This document shows positions 59,289 to 64,000 of a DNA stretch of 64,000 nt, in pieces. This stretch comes from Nocardia cyriacigeorgica. Its GTDB lineage: Bacteria; Actinomycetota; Actinomycetes; Mycobacteriales; Mycobacteriaceae. The DNA lies in contig NZ_VBUT01000009.1 of the NCBI RefSeq assembly GCF_005863245.1, positions 124,001 to 188,000 of the forward strand, in the 5' to 3' direction. The notes under the pieces are model-generated. The model ran no database searches, was not told where the DNA came from, and saw only the letters and a list, made by a program, of their open reading frames with translations. Within the stretch, counting starts at the first letter, position 1, and each line of letters begins with the position of its first letter. The translations under genes and the position numbers were made by a program.

Positions 59289-61151
59289 GTGCCTCGGCGG
59301 ACGCTCGACTCGTTGGTGACGGAGGTCGCCGCGGAGCTCATGGGTGTCGACGCCACGACGATGGTGTCGGCGACCGAAAAGGTCCTTGCCACGCTGGTCG
59401 AATACTTCGACGTCGATTTCAGCTACGTCCGGCATACCGATACCGAACGCAGGGCGACGGTGCTGGTGGCCGAATGGCCGCACCGGGCGAACGTGCCCGA
59501 TCCGGACCCGCTGCGGGTGGTGTATTTCGACCAGGCCGATTCGGTGTTCCGCGCGCTCGAACACGCCACCGAACCGTTCCTGGTCACCGGCTCCGACGCC
59601 GACTACCAGGAGACCATTCAGCGCGCCTCCGGGCTGCCCAATGTCACCTCGGCGGCGGTGCCGCTGGTCTCGCGCGGCCAGTCCACCGGTCTGCTCGGCT
59701 TCATCAAGGTCGGCGACCGGGAGTGGAGCACCCGCGAGCTCAATGTGCTCAAGGCGATCGCGACCCTGTTCGCGCAGTTGCAGGCCCGGGTGGTGGCCGA
59801 GGAGCGGTTGCGCTACATCGCGCTGCACGATGATCTGACCGGGCTGGCCAACCGCCGCGCCCTGCTCGAACACATGGAGCAGCGGCTCAGCGAGGGCAGC
59901 CCGGGCCCGGTCGCGGCGTTCTTCCTCGACCTGGACCGGCTCAAGGCGCTCAACGATTTCCTCGGCCACACCGCCGGCGACAACTTCATCCGCAGCCTGT
60001 CCACCCGGCTGCGGGAAAACCTCGACCCCAACGACATGATCGCCCGGCTCGGCGGCGACGAATTCGTCATCGTGCCGGCCAAGCCGATGGATGCCGTCGC
60101 CGCCGAACACGAGGCGGGCCGCATCCAGCAACTCATCGGCCGCCGCGTCACCGTCGGCGGCGAGTCGGTGAGCCGCGCCGCGAGCATCGGCGTCGCGGTC
60201 GGTATCCCGGGCGAGACCACGGTCGCCGACGTACTGCGCCGCGCCGACCACGCCCTGCTCTCGGCGAAATCCGGCGGCGGCAACGGCGTCGCGATCTTCA
60301 CCGACGCCATGCGCGCGCAATTCGAACTCCAGGACGACGTGGAGCTGAACCTGCGCGGCGCGGTGAGCGACGGTTCGCTGATCCTGCACTACCAGCCCGA
60401 GGTGGATCTGCGCACCGGCCGGATCGTGGCCATGGAGGCGCTGGTGCGCTGGCTGCATCCGACCAGGGGGTTGCTGCCTCCCGGTGCGTTCGTCACCGTC
60501 GCCGAAGCCACCAATCTGGCCGGTGAGCTGGGTCGCTGGGTGATCCGCTCGGCATGCGCCCAGTTCGCCGAATGGCGCAGGCAGGGGCTGGCCTCGAATG
60601 TGGTGATGCGGATCAACGTCTCCCCGGTGCAGCTGGTGAGCCTGGATTTCGTGGAACGCATCGAGGACATCCTGCGCATGTTCGGCATCGACGGCAGCTC
60701 GGTGTGCCTGGAGATCACCGAGCATGTGGTGGTGCAGGACCTGGCCCGCACCCAGGTCACGCTGCGTGGGCTCAAGCGGATGGGCGTGCAGATCGCCATC
60801 GACGATTTCGGCACCGGCTACAGCTCGCTGTCGCATCTGAAGGCGTTGCCGGTGGACGCGGTGAAGATCGACCGAGGATTCGTGCAGCGCCTCGGCGCCA
60901 GCACCGACGATCTGGCGATCGTGAAGTCGATCATCGGATTGGCGGGCTCGTTCGGGCTCGGCGTGGTGGGCGAGGGCGTGGAGACGCCGGTCGCGGCCCG
61001 CACCCTGGTGGGGCTCGGCTGCTACCGGGCGCAGGGTTTCCTGATCGCGCGGCCGATGCCCGCCGAGGAGGTCGAGCAGCATCTGGCCGCCGGGCGGATC
61101 CCGCTGAACCTGGATCTGCCGCGCGTCGACCGGAACCTGACCACGCGCTGA
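59289..61151 (+). CDS. bifunctional GGDEF-EAL cyclic-di-GMP enzyme with GAF-like sensor
   Basis: This 620-aa protein has a GAF-like N-terminal sensor (~1-165), a GGDEF domain (~170-325) with intact RLGGDEFVIV near residue 255, and an EAL domain (~340-610) with MEALVRWLHP near residue 383. EITEHVVVQ, AIDDFGTGYSSLSHLKALPV and KIDRGF supply the metal and general-base residues. Both diguanylate cyclase and phosphodiesterase activities look possible. The GTG start at 59289 lies 16 nt after moeY with GGAGA upstream. Size, domains and neighbourhood fit M. tuberculosis Rv1354c. Confidence 0.93.
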   Translation: MPRRTLDSLVTEVAAELMGVDATTMVSATEKVLATLVEYFDVDFSYVRHTDTERRATVLVAEWPHRANVPDPDPLRVVYFDQADSVFRALEHATEPFLVTGSDADYQETIQRASGLPNVTSAAVPLVSRGQSTGLLGFIKVGDREWSTRELNVLKAIATLFAQLQARVVAEERLRYIALHDDLTGLANRRALLEHMEQRLSEGSPGPVAAFFLDLDRLKALNDFLGHTAGDNFIRSLSTRLRENLDPNDMIARLGGDEFVIVPAKPMDAVAAEHEAGRIQQLIGRRVTVGGESVSRAASIGVAVGIPGETTVADVLRRADHALLSAKSGGGNGVAIFTDAMRAQFELQDDVELNLRGAVSDGSLILHYQPEVDLRTGRIVAMEALVRWLHPTRGLLPPGAFVTVAEATNLAGELGRWVIRSACAQFAEWRRQGLASNVVMRINVSPVQLVSLDFVERIEDILRMFGIDGSSVCLEITEHVVVQDLARTQVTLRGLKRMGVQIAIDDFGTGYSSLSHLKALPVDAVKIDRGFVQRLGASTDDLAIVKSIIGLAGSFGLGVVGEGVETPVAARTLVGLGCYRAQGFLIARPMPAEEVEQHLAAGRIPLNLDLPRVDRNLTTR

Positions 61152-61239
61152 GCTCGGTTGGCGGGTTCTTTCCCGCCTGTTCACGCGCCGTTCGGCGCGA
61201 CGGTTCCGGCGGTAACCCGGTGCGCGTCACCATCGGCGC

Positions 61240-62367
61240 GTGCGCATCGTGCAGCTGGCGAATTTCTACGGCCCGCGGTCGGGTGGGTTGCGCACCGCGC
61301 TGCATCATCTCGGCGAAGGCTATGTGGCGGCCGGGCACGAGGTGGTGCTGATCGTGCCCGGTGCGCGCCGCGGTGAGGAACTGCTGCCGACGGGCGTCGT
61401 GCGGATCACCTTGCCCGCGCTGGCGATTCCGGGGACGGGCGGTTACCGGGCGGCCGACCCGCGCCGGGTGGCCGATGTGCTCGGCGGGCTGCGCCCGGAC
61501 GTGCTGGAAGTCTCGGACCGGCTGACATTGCGTGGCTTCGGCCACTGGTCGCGTCGCCGCGATGTCGCCAGCGTGATGATCTCCCATGAACGGCTGGACC
61601 GGTTGCTCGGTCAGATCATGCCGCGGGCGCTGGCCCGCCGCTGCGCGGATGTGGCGAACCGGCGCACCGCCGCCCAATACGACAGGGTGGTGTGCACAAC
61701 GGATTTCGCGCGCGCGGAATTCGAGCGGATCGGCGCGCCGAACGTCGAGCTGGTGCCGCTGGGCGTGGATCTCGACCTGTTCAGTCCGCGCCGCGCCGAT
61801 CGCGGCCTGCGCGCCGATCTCGGTGTGCCCGGCCATCCGCTGCTGGTGCACTGCGGCAGGCTTTCGGTGGAGAAGCGGGTCGACCGCAGCATCGAAGCGG
61901 TCGCCGAGCTGCGCCAGTCGGGGGTCGAGGCCAGGTTGGTCGTGGCGGGCGACGGGCCGCGCCGCGACGCTCTGCACCGGCGCGCGCGGGCCTTGCCGCC
62001 GCTGCCGGGTGGGCGGCCCGCCGTGCACTTCACCGGCTTCATCACCGATCGCGCGATGGTGGCGAAACTGCTGGCGACGGCGGATGTTTCGCTCGCACCG
62101 GGCCCACACGAAACGTTCGGCCTCGCCGCGCTGGAGGCGCTGGCCGCGGGCACGCCGGTGGTAGCGAGCCGGTCCTCGGCGCTGGCCGACATCGTCACCG
62201 CCGAATGCGGCGCCGTCGCCGCCGACGATCCGTCGGCATTCGCCGACGCCGTCACCGAGGTGCTGGCCCTGCCGCCGGCCGGTCGTCGCGCCGCCGCCCG
62301 CCGCCGGGCCGAGCAGTTCACCTGGCCCGCGGCGGTCGCTGGCATGCTCGCCGTGTTCGGTGGATGA
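61240..62367 (+). CDS. GT4-family glycosyltransferase
   Basis: This 375-aa GT-B glycosyltransferase has an N-terminal acceptor domain (MRIVQLANFYGPRSGGLRTA) and a C-terminal donor domain with VHCGRLSVEKRVDRSIEAV, VVAGDGPRRDAL and the E-x7-E motif HETFGLAALEALAAGTPVVA. GT4 enzymes of this kind in Mycobacteriales transfer mannose or glucose to lipid or glycan acceptors; the specific acceptor is unknown. GTG 61240 is the start. No membrane helix. Confidence 0.9.
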   Translation: MRIVQLANFYGPRSGGLRTALHHLGEGYVAAGHEVVLIVPGARRGEELLPTGVVRITLPALAIPGTGGYRAADPRRVADVLGGLRPDVLEVSDRLTLRGFGHWSRRRDVASVMISHERLDRLLGQIMPRALARRCADVANRRTAAQYDRVVCTTDFARAEFERIGAPNVELVPLGVDLDLFSPRRADRGLRADLGVPGHPLLVHCGRLSVEKRVDRSIEAVAELRQSGVEARLVVAGDGPRRDALHRRARALPPLPGGRPAVHFTGFITDRAMVAKLLATADVSLAPGPHETFGLAALEALAAGTPVVASRSSALADIVTAECGAVAADDPSAFADAVTEVLALPPAGRRAAARRRAEQFTWPAAVAGMLAVFGG

Positions 62368-62449
62368 GCGAACCGTTCCCGAACCTCGTCCCGATCGGTA
62401 GTGTCCGGCTGACATTCACTGATGGACGAACGGATCGGAAGTGGGATCG

Positions 62450-63334
62450 ATGGGTCGGGTACTGGCACGCCGCAGGACGACGGTCGAGGGGGCGAAGACC
62501 CTGATCACGGGTGCCGCGAGCGGGATCGGACGGGCCACCGCACTGGCCGCCGCCGCGCAGGGCGCCGAGTTGGTGCTCACCGATATCGATGCGGACGGTT
62601 TGGCCGCCACGGTCGCCGATATCGAACGCGACGGCGGCAAGGTGCTGGTCGCGACTCCGCTCGATATCACCGATCACGAGGCTGTCGCCGCCTTCGGTGC
62701 CGATGTGCATTCCCGGTTCGGCAGCGTCGACGTGGTGATGAATGTCGCGGGCACGTCGGTGTGGGGGACCGTCGACACCCTCGAGCATCGGCATTGGCAG
62801 CGGATGGTCGACGTCAACCTGATGGGGCCGATCCATGTGATCGAGACGTTCGTGCCGGAAATGGTGCGGGCCGGACGTGGCGGTGCGCTGGTCAACGTCT
62901 CGTCGGCGGCGGGGCTGCTCGCGCTGCCCTGGCATGCCGCCTACAGCGCGAGCAAGTACGGCCTGCGCGGGCTGTCGGAGGTGTTGCGCTTCGAGCTGGC
63001 CCAGCACGGTATCTCGGTGCATCTGGTCGCGCCCGGCGCGGTGAACACCCCGCTGGTGCAGAGCTTCGAACTGGTCGGCGTGGACAAGGAGGATCCGCGG
63101 GTCCGCAAGCTGGTCACCCGGTTCACCAGCCACGCCGTCTCACCGGAGAAGGTGGCCGGCGCGATCCTGCGCGGTATCGAACGCAACCGGTTCATCGTCT
63201 ACACCTCGTTCGACATCCGCTTCGGCTACTGGTGGAAGCGCAAATTCGCCTTCCCGTACGAGCTGCTGATGCGGGTGGCCAATGTGCAGTTCAGCAGGCT
63301 GCGGAGTTCTCTGCGCACATCGGATTCCCGCTAG
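62450..63334 (+). CDS. short-chain dehydrogenase/reductase
   Basis: This 294-aa classical SDR has a cofactor motif TGAASGIGRATAL (~residue 20), NVAGTSVWG, catalytic Ser in NVSSAAG, and YSASKYG. The Asp in VLTDIDADGL favours NAD(H). The C-terminal extension after PGAVNTPL carries aromatic/basic residues (IRFGYWWKRKFAFPYELLM), possibly membrane-associating. GTG 62441 is an alternative start; ATG 62450 has GGAAG 8 nt upstream. Its 3' end overlaps the convergent soxR gene by 44 nt. Confidence 0.88.
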   Translation: MGRVLARRRTTVEGAKTLITGAASGIGRATALAAAAQGAELVLTDIDADGLAATVADIERDGGKVLVATPLDITDHEAVAAFGADVHSRFGSVDVVMNVAGTSVWGTVDTLEHRHWQRMVDVNLMGPIHVIETFVPEMVRAGRGGALVNVSSAAGLLALPWHAAYSASKYGLRGLSEVLRFELAQHGISVHLVAPGAVNTPLVQSFELVGVDKEDPRVRKLVTRFTSHAVSPEKVAGAILRGIERNRFIVYTSFDIRFGYWWKRKFAFPYELLMRVANVQFSRLRSSLRTSDSR

Positions 63335-63812
63335 CGTCGACGCCGTCCGGGCAGTTGAGGTGCACGTCGAGCACGCGCGCGCCCGGACCCTCGTCACCGA
63401 GGTGATCGAACTCGTTGACGATCTTGCAGCTGCCCAGTGACAGACAGCCGCAGCCGATGCAGCCGGTGAGGTTGTCGCGCAGGCGCACCAGCTGGGTGAT
63501 GCGTTCGTCGAGGTCGGCCCGCCAGGTGGTGGACAGCGTCTCCCAGTCGCGCCGGGTGGGGGTGCGGCCCTCCGGCAGCCGGTCGAGGGCGTCGCGGATC
63601 TCGCTCAACGGGATCCCGACCCGCTGCGAGATCCGGATGAAAGCGACCCGGCGCAGCGTTTCCCTGGTGTAGCGGCGCTGGTTGCCGCTGGTGCGGCGGC
63701 TCGAGATGAGCCCCTCGCGTTCGTAGAAGTGCAACGCGGAGACCGCTACTCCGCTACGCTCGGACAGCTGACCGGGGGTCAGCTCCTTGGCTCGCCAATC
63801 TGCTGTCGTCAT
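63291..63812 (-). CDS. soxR: redox-sensitive regulator SoxR
   Basis: This 173-aa MerR-family protein has a winged HTH (TPGQLSERSGVAVSALHFYE), a dimerisation helix and the [2Fe-2S] cluster motif C118-x2-C121-x-C123-x5-C129 (CIGCGCLSLGSC), diagnostic of SoxR. Oxidation of the cluster by redox-cycling compounds activates transcription. AGGAGG lies 8 nt upstream of ATG 63812. A SoxR-box-like palindrome sits directly upstream, suggesting autoregulation. In actinobacteria SoxR usually responds to redox-active metabolites and lacks SoxS. Confidence 0.96.
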   Translation of the reverse strand: MTTADWRAKELTPGQLSERSGVAVSALHFYEREGLISSRRTSGNQRRYTRETLRRVAFIRISQRVGIPLSEIRDALDRLPEGRTPTRRDWETLSTTWRADLDERITQLVRLRDNLTGCIGCGCLSLGSCKIVNEFDHLGDEGPGARVLDVHLNCPDGVDASGNPMCAENSAAC

Positions 63813-63829
63813 TCGGCACTCCTCCTTTA

Positions 63830-63847
63830 CCTCAACCCTACTTCAGG
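63830..63847 (-). promoter_or_regulatory. SoxR-box-like palindrome
   Basis: CCTCAA-CCCTAC-TTCAGG differs from the classical SoxR box halves (CCTCAA-N6-TTGAGG) at one base and is flanked by a further A/T pair. It lies 18 nt before the soxR start, just upstream of the AGGAGG site. Confidence 0.6.
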
Positions 63848-63942
63848 TTCTCCGGTGCGCGGGTGCGAATCGCCACACACCCGCCGCAAACACCGCGCAT
63901 CAATTCCGTGCTCTCCGGGCCGCGGCGAACTACGGTCGGAAC

Positions 63943-64000
63943 ATGGGAACAGATGCGGTACCGGCGAACCCCGGCAGCGGCCCGATTCCCGGTGACGGAT
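63943..64000 (+). CDS. unidentified gene start, cut by window
   Basis: ATG 63943 opens a frame that runs to the window end (MGTDAVPANPGSGPIPGDG). GGTCGGA lies just upstream. It is divergent from soxR across 130 bp, so it could be a SoxR target. Too short to assign a family. Confidence 0.4.
   Translation, partial: MGTDAVPANPGSGPIPGDG

Noticed and set aside
58941..61184. 747-aa minus-strand open frame
   Set aside because: Antisense of the GGDEF-EAL gene; Gln/Arg/His-rich without motifs.

Overview
The window is high-GC actinobacterial DNA. Its gene order (5-FCL / galU / glp / rimJ / sepX, and moeY followed by a GGDEF-EAL gene) matches what I recall of the mycobacterial Rv0992c-Rv0996 and Rv1354c-Rv1355c neighbourhoods. 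Together with a CpnT-like WXG100 toxin operon, this points to Mycobacteriales, most likely Nocardia or a close relative.

Layout. 1-5000: ordinary chromosome. It holds a divergent 5-formyltetrahydrofolate cyclo-ligase fragment, galU, the glp/moeA1 gephyrin-like gene, a RimJ-type acetyltransferase, the divisome membrane protein SepX/GlpR, and tRNA-Ala(CGC) with a strong intrinsic terminator. 5001-5608: no gene, with a degenerate repeat of about 60 nt. 5609-9629: an accessory stretch with a saccharopine-dehydrogenase-like oxidoreductase divergent from an AraC regulator, a second AraC regulator and a DUF998 membrane protein.

9747-53295 (minus strand) is the exceptional region: one apparent four-gene operon of about 43.5 kb. 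A 581-aa WXG100-type protein overlaps by 1 nt (TGATG) an 11,158-aa giant protein. The giant overlaps by 4 nt (ATGA) a 2,299-aa protein, and a 464-aa immunity-like protein follows. The giant starts like CpnT-type type VII toxins (WXG100-like helical and membrane N-terminus, then proline-rich linkers). It then carries a long mosaic of domains that look captured from cellular genes: papain-like (Tox-PL) domains, an M3 peptidase plus an M3 fragment, RsbW-type ATPases (one intact-looking, a triplicated divergent module, one more), PP2C phosphatase, DUF2332, a whole MFS transporter, four LuxR, three XRE, sigma-70 and LacI DNA-binding domains. The second protein adds two HELGH metallopeptidase domains, a decayed 4'-phosphopantetheinyl transferase, four GntR and two LuxR helix-turn-helix domains, and a C-terminal His/Cys domain. 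Three families of short linker motifs recur at the joints between modules. Several domains have lost key catalytic residues. A helix-turn-helix/sigma/anti-sigma/phosphatase mosaic inside a predicted secreted toxin is the main candidate for an undescribed system.

53399-64000: ordinary chromosome again. It holds an L,D-transpeptidase, a small conserved protein, UdgB uracil-DNA glycosylase, a coupled pair of GyrI-like effector-binding proteins, a GNAT-like gene overlapping a ThiF-nitroreductase fusion (MoeY), a GGDEF-EAL c-di-GMP enzyme, a GT4 glycosyltransferase, a short-chain dehydrogenase, SoxR with a SoxR-box-like site in its leader, and the start of one more gene. No rRNA, insertion sequence, prophage or CRISPR array was seen.
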